Both the position numbers and the translations under genes were made by a program. 64,000 bases of DNA, from the NCBI GenBank assembly GCA_964651705.1, contig CAZYWZ010000015.1, forward strand, positions 19,430 to 83,429, read 5' to 3'. How positions within the stretch are numbered: position 1 is the stretch's first letter; every line of letters begins with the position of its first letter. The DNA is from JADLBR01 sp964651705 (GTDB lineage Bacteria; Verrucomicrobiota; Verrucomicrobiia; JADLBR01). Below the pieces are notes generated by a model. The model worked only from the letters and a program-made list of their open reading frames with translations. It was not told the DNA's origin and ran no database searches. Shown here in pieces: positions 46,757 to 55,072 of this stretch.

Positions 46757-47770
46757 TCACGCACCGCGGGGAATGGTGCCACTCCATGCCGGCCCACCCA
46801 TCGGGCTCGCCCCAAACGATGCCCCAAAAGGCACCCCGGGCGGCAGGCCCGACACCTTCCCCAGCTCCCGCCATCGCTGCGCCATCTCCAACGAACCCAC
46901 CCAAAACCGCCGGGTGAACTCCACCATGAACTGCCGGAACAGCGCCTCCCTCGCCTCCTCCGACAGCGACAAACCCTCGGCGCTCCCCACCTCAAACGGG
47001 AATTGAAACCCGCGCTCCTGCAGCCGCGCCAGCACCTCCGCCAGGCCCTCACCTTCCCGCCGCTCGCCCACCACCAGGTCCAGCAGTTCCCGAAATGACA
47101 GGCTTATCGGGATCGTAACGAATCGCGCGTCCAGATTCTCCGAGGGGCCGTCCTTCGGCGCGCGGACCACCCTCGACCGCCCGATGACCTGAAACGCCCC
47201 GGCCCCGTCGAAGTAGCCCAGCTCGGCATACAGCTCGACCCCGGGCCTCCCCGCGTAGACAAACCAGTTCCTCGACTCCCCGGGCACCATGATCTGCTGC
47301 ACGCAGGCCCCACCCCGCTCGCAGACCTGAAGGAAGACCTGCCCCTCGCGGGACGCCGCCCGCGCCTCGGCCAACCGCTCGCGGCTCACGTCCCAGTAGG
47401 CGTAGAACCAGTGCGGGTCCCGCGCCACCAGATACACCCGATCCGTGCCATACGACTCCGGCAACTCCCCCAGATCCTCAAACTCCGGCTCCATCGGCGG
47501 CTCTGGCATCTCGGGCTGCAACACCACAAACTTCAGCACCCCCGGATCCTCTTCTGGCCGATGCGCCACGTGCGGCCGCGCTGGCGCCCCGCGAACCTTC
47601 CTTGTCACCGGCTTTTTGGCCGCCTTCTTGGCCGCCTTCTTGGCGGCCTTCTTGGCCGCCGACTTCTTCGGCGCGGCCGCGCGTCTCGCGGGAGCCCGCC
47701 CCGGCCTCACCGCGATCTTGGCGCGCTTGGGCGCACCCTTGGTCTTTAATCTCGGCTTCTTTGCTGCCAT
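46757..47770 (-). CDS. DUF4912 protein with histone H1-like lysine/alanine tail
   Basis: A 337-residue protein. Residues ~1-65 are a strongly basic tail with tandem AAKKAAKKAAKKA repeats, similar to histone H1 or bacterial H1-like DNA-binding tails. The C-terminal part is a DUF4912 domain: DRVYLVARDPHWFYAYWDVS, then WFVYAGRPGVELYAELGY. DUF4912 function is unknown, and the family is reported mostly from PVC, Firmicutes and related groups. A GGGGAGG site precedes ATG 47770. It directly precedes smc on the same strand (92-bp gap). DNA binding is inferred from the tail only. Confidence 0.8.
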   Translation of the reverse strand: MAAKKPRLKTKGAPKRAKIAVRPGRAPARRAAAPKKSAAKKAAKKAAKKAAKKPVTRKVRGAPARPHVAHRPEEDPGVLKFVVLQPEMPEPPMEPEFEDLGELPESYGTDRVYLVARDPHWFYAYWDVSRERLAEARAASREGQVFLQVCERGGACVQQIMVPGESRNWFVYAGRPGVELYAELGYFDGAGAFQVIGRSRVVRAPKDGPSENLDARFVTIPISLSFRELLDLVVGERREGEGLAEVLARLQERGFQFPFEVGSAEGLSLSEEAREALFRQFMVEFTRRFWVGSLEMAQRWRELGKVSGLPPGVPFGASFGASPMGGPAWSGTIPRGA

Positions 47771-47839
47771 ATCGGCCTCCCCTCTCGTCTCAGAGCATCT
47801 TTAACCCGCCCGGGCGACCGCGCAAGCGGGAACTCCCCC

Positions 47840-48004
47840 TCAAGAACGCTCCCTCTCCTCCCGTTCGTCCGGCGTCTCAAACTCGAAACCGTGCATGCGC
47901 TCCGACTCCCCCGGGGTCGTCAACACCTTCCACACGCACCAGGAAAAAAGCGCCACGACCGCGCCGACCGATACCACCAGGACAAACCATCCTCCCGCCG
48001 TCAT
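47840..48004 (-). CDS. MetS-like small subunit of an NSS transporter
   Basis: A 54-residue membrane protein starting MTAGGWFVLVVSVGAVVAL with one transmembrane helix and an acidic tail (ETPDEREERERS). Its ATG overlaps the stop of the NSS transporter gene as ATGA. Small single-helix partners of this kind (MetS) are required by MetP-type methionine/alanine importers in Corynebacterium. The pairing and coupling fit; substrate is not known. Confidence 0.75.
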   Translation of the reverse strand: MTAGGWFVLVVSVGAVVALFSWCVWKVLTTPGESERMHGFEFETPDEREERERS

Positions 48005-49737
48005 GACCGCCTCCCCTCGCCATCGCGCGCCCGATATTTCCCCGACGCCAGCACGATCAGAAACACCAGCGCCCCCACCAGCGCGATGAGTCCGACCGCC
48101 ATCCACGCCACCCCGTTGATCGGCGCCACGAACAGATCCCGGATGTACCCGCTCAGCTGCGGCGCCGAACCCCCGCCATGGAACCCGAGGACATCGACCG
48201 CCAGCCATGTCACAAAAATCCCCAACAAGAAAATCGGGCAGAGGTATTTCATGATCGGAACGAACCAGCGCGGGATCCTCAGGCAAGAACCCCGGTGCGC
48301 CTCCTCAAGGCCTCGCTCCACCCCGACCACCCACGCGAACACCGCGATCTGCACCGTCGCCAACACGAAAATCAGGAAAGTCCCCACCCAGAAATCCAGC
48401 GTGTCCAGCGCCTTCAGCTCCTTGCTGAAATACACCACGAAACCGCAGCCTACCGCGGTCATGAACCCCAGAAAGGCCACCGAGGCGCGCCGCCCGATGG
48501 AGAGCGCCTCCTCGAGAAATGCGATCCCAGGCTGCAGCATCGAGATCGAGCTCGTCAGCGCCGCGAGGAAGAGCAGCGCGAAGAACAGGAAGCCGAAGGC
48601 CTGCCCCATCGGCATCTGGCAGAACACCATCGGCAGGACGTGGAACCCCAGCCCGAAGGTCCCCTTCCCCGCCACCTCCGCCACCCCCAGGAACGCCACC
48701 GCCGCCGGCACCGTGATCAGCCCCCCGAGCGCCACCTCGCAGAACTCGTTCGCGCTCGTCGCCGATAGCCCGCTCAGCACGACGTCATCGTCCCGTTTCA
48801 AATAGCTCGCGTACGTCAGGATGATCCCGAAACCCACCGACAGGGAAAAGAAGATCTGCCCCGCCGCGGTCAGCCACAACTCCGGCTTCCTCAGGCTCTC
48901 CCACGGGCTGATCTCGCGCAAGCGCATCGCCCCGTCGCTCGCCTCCGCCACCGCGGCCGCCTCCGAGACCGCCGCCCGGCCCACCACCTCGCGCTTCCGC
49001 TTCCATCCGCCAGCCGCCCCCCTCTCCTCGATGACGACCTTCGTCGGGTTCCACATGAAGCCCAGGCCGTTGTCCACGCTGTTGTGGGGCCTCGCCGCAT
49101 CCGGCGTCCCCAGCGTCAACACACGCACCAGCACGATCAGGCCGATGACCACCAGCGCCGGCATCGCGTATTTGCAACACCACTCGATCCCCTTCGCCAC
49201 CCCGCGGTAAATCAGCACGAAGTTCAGGACGAAAACCACCAGCAGGTACACGCCCACCTGATTCGCATGGAAACCCATCGCCGACCCATCCGCCCCCGCG
49301 CCCACGAATCCCGCAAAATGTGCCCCCGCCTCCCCCACGTCGCGAAATGACATCGCCCCGAGGGCGAAGTTCACCGCGTACCCGAGGCACCACGCCTCGA
49401 TGTAAACGTAGTACATGTAGATGATCACCGGGATCACCACCCCGATGACCCCGAAATATTTCGCCGCCCGGTTACCCGTGATGCAATAGAGGATGCCCGG
49501 GCACGAATGGAAGCCCCTCTGGCCCCCGTGCCGCCCCATCGTCCATTCCGCCCAGCAGATCGGCAGCCCGATGATCAGCAACGACACGAAGTAGGCCAGC
49601 ATGAAGGCGCCCCCGCCCCACTCCGCCGCCTTGCCAGGAAAACGCAGGAAATTCCCCAGCCCCACCGCGCTGCCCGCCACCGCGAGGATGACACCCAGCC
49701 GCGACCCCCACCGCTCCTCCAAAACCCGCCCGCCCAT
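48001..49737 (-). CDS. NSS/SNF-family sodium-dependent transporter (MetP-like)
   Basis: A 578-residue secondary transporter. The conserved TM1 segment AGSAVGLGNFLRFPGKAAEWGG gives the sodium/substrate site of the neurotransmitter:sodium symporter family, and about eleven to twelve helices follow. An insert of charged/Ala-rich sequence (KRKREVVGRAAVSEAA) lies between helices near the middle. The MetS-like gene overlaps its stop. Start ATG 49737 is preferred; GTG 49755 is possible. Likely an amino acid importer. Confidence 0.87.
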   Translation of the reverse strand: MGGRVLEERWGSRLGVILAVAGSAVGLGNFLRFPGKAAEWGGGAFMLAYFVSLLIIGLPICWAEWTMGRHGGQRGFHSCPGILYCITGNRAAKYFGVIGVVIPVIIYMYYVYIEAWCLGYAVNFALGAMSFRDVGEAGAHFAGFVGAGADGSAMGFHANQVGVYLLVVFVLNFVLIYRGVAKGIEWCCKYAMPALVVIGLIVLVRVLTLGTPDAARPHNSVDNGLGFMWNPTKVVIEERGAAGGWKRKREVVGRAAVSEAAAVAEASDGAMRLREISPWESLRKPELWLTAAGQIFFSLSVGFGIILTYASYLKRDDDVVLSGLSATSANEFCEVALGGLITVPAAVAFLGVAEVAGKGTFGLGFHVLPMVFCQMPMGQAFGFLFFALLFLAALTSSISMLQPGIAFLEEALSIGRRASVAFLGFMTAVGCGFVVYFSKELKALDTLDFWVGTFLIFVLATVQIAVFAWVVGVERGLEEAHRGSCLRIPRWFVPIMKYLCPIFLLGIFVTWLAVDVLGFHGGGSAPQLSGYIRDLFVAPINGVAWMAVGLIALVGALVFLIVLASGKYRARDGEGRRS

Positions 49738-49813
49738 CACGCGCGCCCCGCCCACCCCGCGACCCGACCCGCGGGCCGGGCCCCGGACATGCCATCGGCC
49801 ATCGTCGCCCCCC

Positions 49814-50143
49814 TCAGAACTCGATCGAGAGTACCGCGATCCCGTCGGCCTGCCCCGTCGTCGGGTCCCGCACGACGTTGCCCACGCCAGATCCGTACTC
49901 CTCGGGAGCGAATGGACTGATCGCGTGCAGCGGCTGCCGCGCCTTGGCGATCGTCACCAGCACCCCGCTCACATTCGTCTTCCGGCCCATGATCCGGTTC
50001 GGCGCCGCCTTCCGCGGCACGATCGGGGCCAACTGCCGCCCCACCTCCCGATGCCGGTCCACGATCGACTCCTGAAAGGTCTCGGCCCTCGCCGGAATGC
50101 CGAACATCACCAGCGCCACACCGACTGCAAGATTTCGCATCAT
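49814..50143 (-). CDS. Small exported protein of unknown function
   Basis: A 109-residue protein I do not recognise. The N-terminus (MRNLAVGVALVMFGIPARA) is a good Sec signal with AxA cleavage. The mature ~90 residues are basic in the first half (VPRKAAPNRIMGRKTN) and lack cysteines, so there is no lipobox or disulfide. The ATG at 50143 has a GGGAG site; a second ATG follows at once. It diverges from ruvC 49 bp away and lies downstream of no clear operon. Confidence 0.7.
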   Translation of the reverse strand: MMRNLAVGVALVMFGIPARAETFQESIVDRHREVGRQLAPIVPRKAAPNRIMGRKTNVSGVLVTIAKARQPLHAISPFAPEEYGSGVGNVVRDPTTGQADGIAVLSIEF

Positions 50144-50192
50144 CCTATTTATCTCCCTTGCCAAAGTTACGCCCGGCGATTTTGCTTTGTCA

Positions 50193-50693
50193 ATGTCCCA
50201 GCCCGGAGATGTTGTCCTCGGCGTCGACCCATCCCTCCGGGGCACCGGCTACGGTGTCATCCAGATCCTCGGCCGCGGGCGCCTGAGGGCCCTGGCCCAC
50301 GGCGTCATCGCCAACCCCCGCGAGATGAACCTCGGCGCCTGCCTCCTGGCCATCCACGACACCCTCGCCGACATCATCGCCGCGCACTCGCCCCGATGCG
50401 CCGCCATCGAGCAGACCATCTATGTCCAGAGCCGCCTCGTGGCCATCACCCTCGGCTGCGCCCGCGGCGCCGCGATCCTCGCCATCGCCAGGCACGGCCT
50501 CCCGCTCGTCGAATATGCCCCAAAGGCCATAAAGGCCGCCGTCACCGGACGCGGCACCGCCGGCAAAACCCAGGTCGCCATCATGGTGCGCGCCCTCTGC
50601 GGGCTCGATGCGACGCCCCCGCCGGATGCCGCCGACGCGTTGGCCGTCGCCATCGCCCACGCCAACGCCCGCGATATCCCAAGTCATGCATAG
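50193..50693 (+). CDS. ruvC: Holliday junction endodeoxyribonuclease RuvC
   Basis: A 166-residue RNase H-fold nuclease that cuts Holliday junctions with RuvAB. The first catalytic Asp is in VVLGVDPSLRGTGYG, Glu in AIEQT, and the C-terminal acidic pair in PPDAADALAVAIAHA. ATG 50193 is chosen because the family N-terminus begins there. ruvA and ruvB are not adjacent. The promoter is shared with the divergent small exported protein. Confidence 0.92.
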   Translation: MSQPGDVVLGVDPSLRGTGYGVIQILGRGRLRALAHGVIANPREMNLGACLLAIHDTLADIIAAHSPRCAAIEQTIYVQSRLVAITLGCARGAAILAIARHGLPLVEYAPKAIKAAVTGRGTAGKTQVAIMVRALCGLDATPPPDAADALAVAIAHANARDIPSHA

Positions 50694-50744
50694 GGAAACT
50701 CCAGCTCGCGCCCCGTGAGTTCTTGCACCCGCATCCCCGCCCAA

Positions 50745-51659
50745 TCACCTCACCGGATAGCCCGCGGCTGGATCGCCACGACCGACGCCACCCGACGCGG
50801 CCTGCCCGCCTGTCCGCGAGCGCTTCAGCCACACGAGAATCTCTTCGGGCCCCAGCCGCGGCGGCCCACCGGACGCCAGCGCCTTGGCCTCCGCCACCAC
50901 CCGCGCATCCACCCCCGCACCGCGCGCCGCATCAAAATCCCGGATCGCTTCCTCCGACCACCCGATCCCCAACCGCGCGAGGCCACGGCCGAACAATCCG
51001 CCCGCCGATTCCAGCAAGGCACCAGGCACCCGACCGTAATCCGCCAAGGCGGATTCGAAGCGCCCCGCCAATAGGTGTGCCTCCGCCCGCATCAGGAAAG
51101 CCAGAGGCTGCAACGGATTCGCGCGAATCAGTTCGTCGAGATCCCTGACCGCACCATCGAGATCCCCCAGATCCTTCAACACTGCCCCACGCAGTAGCAG
51201 CGCCTCCGCCTTATCCTCGGGCCGCCCCACCGCCAACGCCAGATCCGGCAACGCCGCCCGATACTCCCCCATCGCCACCCGCGCCCGCGCGCGCAGCATC
51301 ACCACATCCCCACGCCCGATGCCCAGCGCCTCCGCCCGATCCAAATCCCCCAGCACACCCTCGAAATCTCTTAACCTGACTCGGCAGCTTGCCCGACCTA
51401 AAAATGCATCGCCCCGCTCCGGAGCCACGCCTATGGCCAACGAGTACAGCCCCTCGGCCCCTCGGGCGTCCCCCGATTCCATCAGACGCCGTGCTCGCTC
51501 GATCTCCGGCCCGATGTCACGCGTCCCACGCGCCCGCATTACGCCCCAATCCGTCGCAAACCAGATCCCCACCAAGAACAGCACGAAGGCCGACAGCCAC
51601 CCCAAACCACCCCACCCGTGATTGCCCTGATACTTGAACGCCACGCGCCAAATCCACAC
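50745..51659 (-). CDS. Membrane-anchored TPR-like protein
   Basis: A 304-residue protein beginning at GTG 51659. It has one N-terminal transmembrane helix (GLGWLSAFVLFLVGIWFATDW) and then tetratricopeptide-like repeats (ARRLMESGDARGAEGLYSLA; ARVAMGEYRAALPDLALA; LRGAVLKDLGDLDGAVRDLD). It probably acts as a scaffold. No catalytic motif is seen. It is co-directional with the DUF6268 gene, 88 bp upstream of it. Confidence 0.75.
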   Translation of the reverse strand: MWIWRVAFKYQGNHGWGGLGWLSAFVLFLVGIWFATDWGVMRARGTRDIGPEIERARRLMESGDARGAEGLYSLAIGVAPERGDAFLGRASCRVRLRDFEGVLGDLDRAEALGIGRGDVVMLRARARVAMGEYRAALPDLALAVGRPEDKAEALLLRGAVLKDLGDLDGAVRDLDELIRANPLQPLAFLMRAEAHLLAGRFESALADYGRVPGALLESAGGLFGRGLARLGIGWSEEAIRDFDAARGAGVDARVVAEAKALASGGPPRLGPEEILVWLKRSRTGGQAASGGVGRGDPAAGYPVR

Positions 51660-51747
51660 GCGCCACCGCCCCCCGGCAAGGCGGACCGCGTAACATTATC
51701 GCGCCAGATAGATTGCGGCGCCGCAGACGCCGCGTGGCATTCGGGTG

Positions 51748-52701
51748 TCAGAATTTCGCCTTCGCGCCGATCGAGGCGTATGGCGCCGGATCGCTATCGA
51801 GATCCACCGACGTCCGGTGGAATTCAAACTCGCGCCCGAACGCGACCCCGCCCTGCACGTCCACGCTCAGTTCCAGCCCGTCGCCCCGATGCGCCACCCA
51901 GCTCAGCCCCGCCCCCGTCCGATACTCGCGGTAGTCGATCAGCGCCCCGTTCAGCTCCTCTCGATCCATCCCCTCCCCAAAATCCTCCGCCACCCGGAAG
52001 CTCCCGCCACGGAACTCGCAACCCGCGAACAGCGTCAGCCCATCCGCCGCCGCATACTCGATCCGCGGCCGCGGCATCATCAGGTTCAGGGTCCAGTAGT
52101 CGCTCACCTGCCACCGCACCCCTGCCCCCCCGACCACCGGCCAATCCGACATGAAATTCATCTGGAAGCCAAAGGCCCACTGCAAGCGATCGTTCACCAG
52201 GTACGTGAATCCCAGATTCATCGGCGCGTTGAAATCCTCCCAGCCCACGTCCACGAAATCGCTATAGACGCCAGGCATCACCTCGACGCGCATCAGCCAG
52301 CGATCGCTCAGGCTGACGTCGGCACCCAGCACCAGATTCAGCTCCTGCAGGCTCGGCGGCACCGGCAGATCCCCCGCCCCCATGAACCAGTAGCTATCCC
52401 AGCCCAGCCCCGCGCGGAAGTAGGCCGCCGAACCCATCGGGACGATCGCCACGTACTGCAGGTCGAACGCCCACCCCGAAACTTCCGCAGAATCCCCGGA
52501 ATACTCCGTGTCCCCGCCAAAAACGTGCGACGCGCCCGTCTCCAATTCGTAAGAGATGTTCGACGCCTCAAACGGCGTCTCGTCCAGGACATCCCCCGCC
52601 TCCTCCGACGTCATCTCGCCCGCCAGCCCACCGTGGACCAGACCCAGAATAAGTACCTGCGCGCCCGCGGCCCGCACCATGCCTCGCAACCAACCCTTCA
52701 T
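51748..52701 (-). CDS. DUF6268-like outer-membrane beta-barrel protein
   Basis: A 317-residue protein with a signal peptide (AAGAQVLILGLVHGGLAG) and a C-terminal domain of alternating aromatic/hydrophobic beta-strands ending in a C-terminal Phe, as in many outer-membrane barrels (SIGAKAKF). Strand-like segments such as YFRAGLGWDSYWFMGAGD and LNLVLGADVSLSDRWLM fit the DUF6268 family common in PVC bacteria. Function is unknown. ATG 52701 follows a GCGGGA site. Confidence 0.75.
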   Translation of the reverse strand: MKGWLRGMVRAAGAQVLILGLVHGGLAGEMTSEEAGDVLDETPFEASNISYELETGASHVFGGDTEYSGDSAEVSGWAFDLQYVAIVPMGSAAYFRAGLGWDSYWFMGAGDLPVPPSLQELNLVLGADVSLSDRWLMRVEVMPGVYSDFVDVGWEDFNAPMNLGFTYLVNDRLQWAFGFQMNFMSDWPVVGGAGVRWQVSDYWTLNLMMPRPRIEYAAADGLTLFAGCEFRGGSFRVAEDFGEGMDREELNGALIDYREYRTGAGLSWVAHRGDGLELSVDVQGGVAFGREFEFHRTSVDLDSDPAPYASIGAKAKF

Positions 52702-52770
52702 GTTCCCGCTTTCTCTAGACGACGTGGCGCCATCCTGCAACCCCTCATTCTCGTGAAATGCGGCAGCGGC

Positions 52771-52794
52771 GTAGCGGCGAGCACGAGCGAGCCG
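52771..52794 (+). repeat. GTAG-footed repeat, GAGC-loop type
   Basis: GTAG 52771-52774, arms CGGC/GCCG around GAGCACGAGCGA. Same layout as 14413-14436 (arms CCGC/GCGG around GAGCGTGAGCGA), with both arms changed in a compensating way. It lies between the DUF6268 and GT39 genes. Confidence 0.6.
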
Positions 52795-52807
52795 CGCGGC
52801 GGCCCTG

Positions 52808-54622
52808 TCACGGCGCCTCCGGGGCTGGCGCGCCGCCATCCGGCGGCCGCTCGATACCCCGATCGTTGCACATCACCACCCGCGTGCCGCTCCGCCCCAC
52901 CGGCATCCGCTGGCGATCCGTCAGCCCTAGCGCCCTGTCCCACTCCTCGATACACGTCTCTTCCGTTATCAGAAAAACTTGCCCCTCCCCCTTCCACCGC
53001 GCCGCAAACGACTCCTCCGTCAGGTACAATTCCCGCCCGACGCCCAGCGTGCGAGGGGCGAAATCCGCGTTCGGTCGCGCGCCCACCCAATGCACCCGCC
53101 GGTCCAGATAGAAGAAAAGGCTCGATGCCAGATTCGGCTCCCCGTGGTACACCGCGATCGCCCCCCCATCCGCCAGCCGGTTGATCGAGCGCGCCGCCGA
53201 CACCAGCGAGAAGTAATCCTCCTTCAGGCAGAAGCCCCGCGCCGCCGCCAGCAGCGGCACCGCCATCATCCCGGCGACCGCCAGCCCCGCCGCCATCCGA
53301 TTCCCCCGCCACAGCCAGAGGATCGCCGCCGCGCCCCCCACCACGAACGACAGCGCCGTCCCCTGCAGCAGAGGCACGAAACGCTTCCACGCGTTCATCG
53401 AAAAACCCTGGATCGCCGTCCACAGGTGATCCCGCTCCACCATCGGCACCGCGTGGACCGCCTCACCCCCCGGCGCCGAATTGATCCAGTGCGCCGCCGC
53501 CAACCCGACCAACCCCGCCCCCACCAGTACCACCAGCGGGATGACGAAACCGCGCCGCGGCAGCGCCACCGGCGATGCCCACGGCAGCGCCAGCCAAACC
53601 GCCGCCGCCGACCACGCCGACATCGTGTAATAATCCTGCCGCGCCGATATGAACGACGTCACGAACGTCACCAGAAACCAGCAGCCCAGCAGATGCTTGG
53701 AAAATGTGTCCAGCCGCCGGGCGTGATCGCAGCGCCGCCACGCCAGCCAAGCCATCGGCGCGAAAAGTGCCGCGGGCACCAGAAAGAATATGTGCTGCAC
53801 CACGAAGACCAGCGGGCTCACCTGGTTGCTCGTCGGCGGCCACCGCTTGTTCAACGAGTGCCCCAGTTGCTCGTTGACGAAATGATCCCACGCGAAGCCC
53901 GGATACCGCCACTCCACCGCCGCGTACCACGGCACCACGATCAGCGCAAAGAGCGCCACCCCCCGCCACGACAGCAGCCCCAGCCAGAACCGCGCCTGCC
54001 GCGGGCGCAGCGCCACGCTCGCCGCCACCGCCAGCAGCGGGTACGCCGCCCCGTGGATCCCCTTGCTCAGCGTCGCCAGCCCCATGCAGGCCCACGCCCA
54101 CGCGAACCAGCCCCGCGCCGCCTCCGGCCGCGCCCACGCGCTAAAGAAACACCACATCGCCAGGGTGACGAAACACGCCAGATACGGCTCCGGCATGATC
54201 AGGTGGCAGAAAACGAAGAACCCGCACGCGCTCCCCAGCGCCAGCGCGGAAAATACGCCCAGGGCCCGTCCACCGATCCGCGCCCCCAGGAGATACGTCG
54301 CCCACAGCCAACCCAGCGTCGCCAGCGCGTTCGGCAGCCTCGCCCCAAACTCGTTGACCCCAAACACCGACATCGACCCCATGATCGCCCAGTACACCAG
54401 CGGCGGCTTCTGGAAGCGCGGCACCCCGTTGTTCGTCGGCACCAGCCAGTCCCCGCGCGCCAGCATCTCCTTGGCCGCGCCGCTGTACTGGCCCTCGGTC
54501 TCGTCATAGATCGCCGGCCCAAAACTCGCCCCGACGTACAGCGCGACCGCCACCGCCGCGATCAGCGCCAGCCCCAGGGTTCCCATCCGCCGATGCGCCG
54601 GCGGGATCTCGACTAGATTCAT
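52808..54622 (-). CDS. GT39/ArnT-like membrane glycosyltransferase
   Basis: A 604-residue dolichyl-phosphate-mannose/ArnT-type transferase with about ten to twelve transmembrane helices. The first periplasmic loop has the catalytic acidic motif AIYDETEGQYSGAAKEML (conserved DE), with a VPTNNGVPRFQKPPLVYW block shared by the family. Enzymes of this type move a sugar from a polyprenyl carrier onto lipid A, proteins or other envelope polymers. A C-terminal periplasmic region follows. The carrier sugar and acceptor are unknown. Upstream is the tandem REPIN array. Confidence 0.87.
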   Translation of the reverse strand: MNLVEIPPAHRRMGTLGLALIAAVAVALYVGASFGPAIYDETEGQYSGAAKEMLARGDWLVPTNNGVPRFQKPPLVYWAIMGSMSVFGVNEFGARLPNALATLGWLWATYLLGARIGGRALGVFSALALGSACGFFVFCHLIMPEPYLACFVTLAMWCFFSAWARPEAARGWFAWAWACMGLATLSKGIHGAAYPLLAVAASVALRPRQARFWLGLLSWRGVALFALIVVPWYAAVEWRYPGFAWDHFVNEQLGHSLNKRWPPTSNQVSPLVFVVQHIFFLVPAALFAPMAWLAWRRCDHARRLDTFSKHLLGCWFLVTFVTSFISARQDYYTMSAWSAAAVWLALPWASPVALPRRGFVIPLVVLVGAGLVGLAAAHWINSAPGGEAVHAVPMVERDHLWTAIQGFSMNAWKRFVPLLQGTALSFVVGGAAAILWLWRGNRMAAGLAVAGMMAVPLLAAARGFCLKEDYFSLVSAARSINRLADGGAIAVYHGEPNLASSLFFYLDRRVHWVGARPNADFAPRTLGVGRELYLTEESFAARWKGEGQVFLITEETCIEEWDRALGLTDRQRMPVGRSGTRVVMCNDRGIERPPDGGAPAPEAP

Positions 54623-54720
54623 GGCTCGAAAACAAATGCCCGCGGCCCCGCGCGGACGCCCCTTTTATGCCCACGCCACAGATTCATGCAACCGGGGAAT
54701 GCGGCCGCCGCCGGGAGGCC

Positions 54721-55072
54721 CGCCCGGTCGTCCGTAGCGAAGCCCCTTCGGGCTTCGGCGTGGGCCCGGGCCGCCACCGAAGGGCGAAGCCCCTTCGCTA
54801 CCCGGGGACCCGCCCGGTCGTCCGTAGCGAAGCCCCTTCGGGCTTCGGCGTGGGCCCGGGCCGCCACCGAAGGGCGAAGCCCCTTCGCTACCCGGGGACC
54901 CGCCCGGTCGTCCGTAGCGAAGCCCCTTCGGGCTTCGGCGTGGGCCCGGGCCGCCACCGAAGGGCGAAGCCCCTTCGCTACCCGGGGACCCGCCCGGTCG
55001 TCCGTAGCGAAGCCCCTTCGGGCTTCGGCGTGGGCCCGGGCCGCCACCGAAGGGCGAAGCCCCTTCGCCTAC
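54721..55072. repeat. Tandem array of four REPIN units, 90-bp period, abutting nadE
   Basis: Four near-identical 90-bp units begin at 54721, 54811, 54901 and 54991. Each holds a 68-bp doublet (GTAG at 54734, 54824, 54914 and 55004; arms CGAAGCCC/GGGCTTCG, loop CTTC; then mirror arms CGAAGGGC/CCCCTTCG with one mismatch, and CTAC). In the last copy an extra C shifts the final CTAC to 55069-55072, where the first three bases are the complement of the nadE stop codon TAG. The 90-bp period keeps a frame open on both strands, but these ORFs are the repeat itself. Confidence 0.92.

Noticed and set aside
54619..55047. A 142-codon open frame with a 30-residue tandem repeat
   Set aside because: It is the translation of the 90-bp REPIN units; the period is a multiple of three, so frames stay open on both strands. 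No start signal or family match.
54721..55072. CRISPR array
   Set aside because: The units are contiguous 90-bp copies with no unique spacers, and no cas genes are near.
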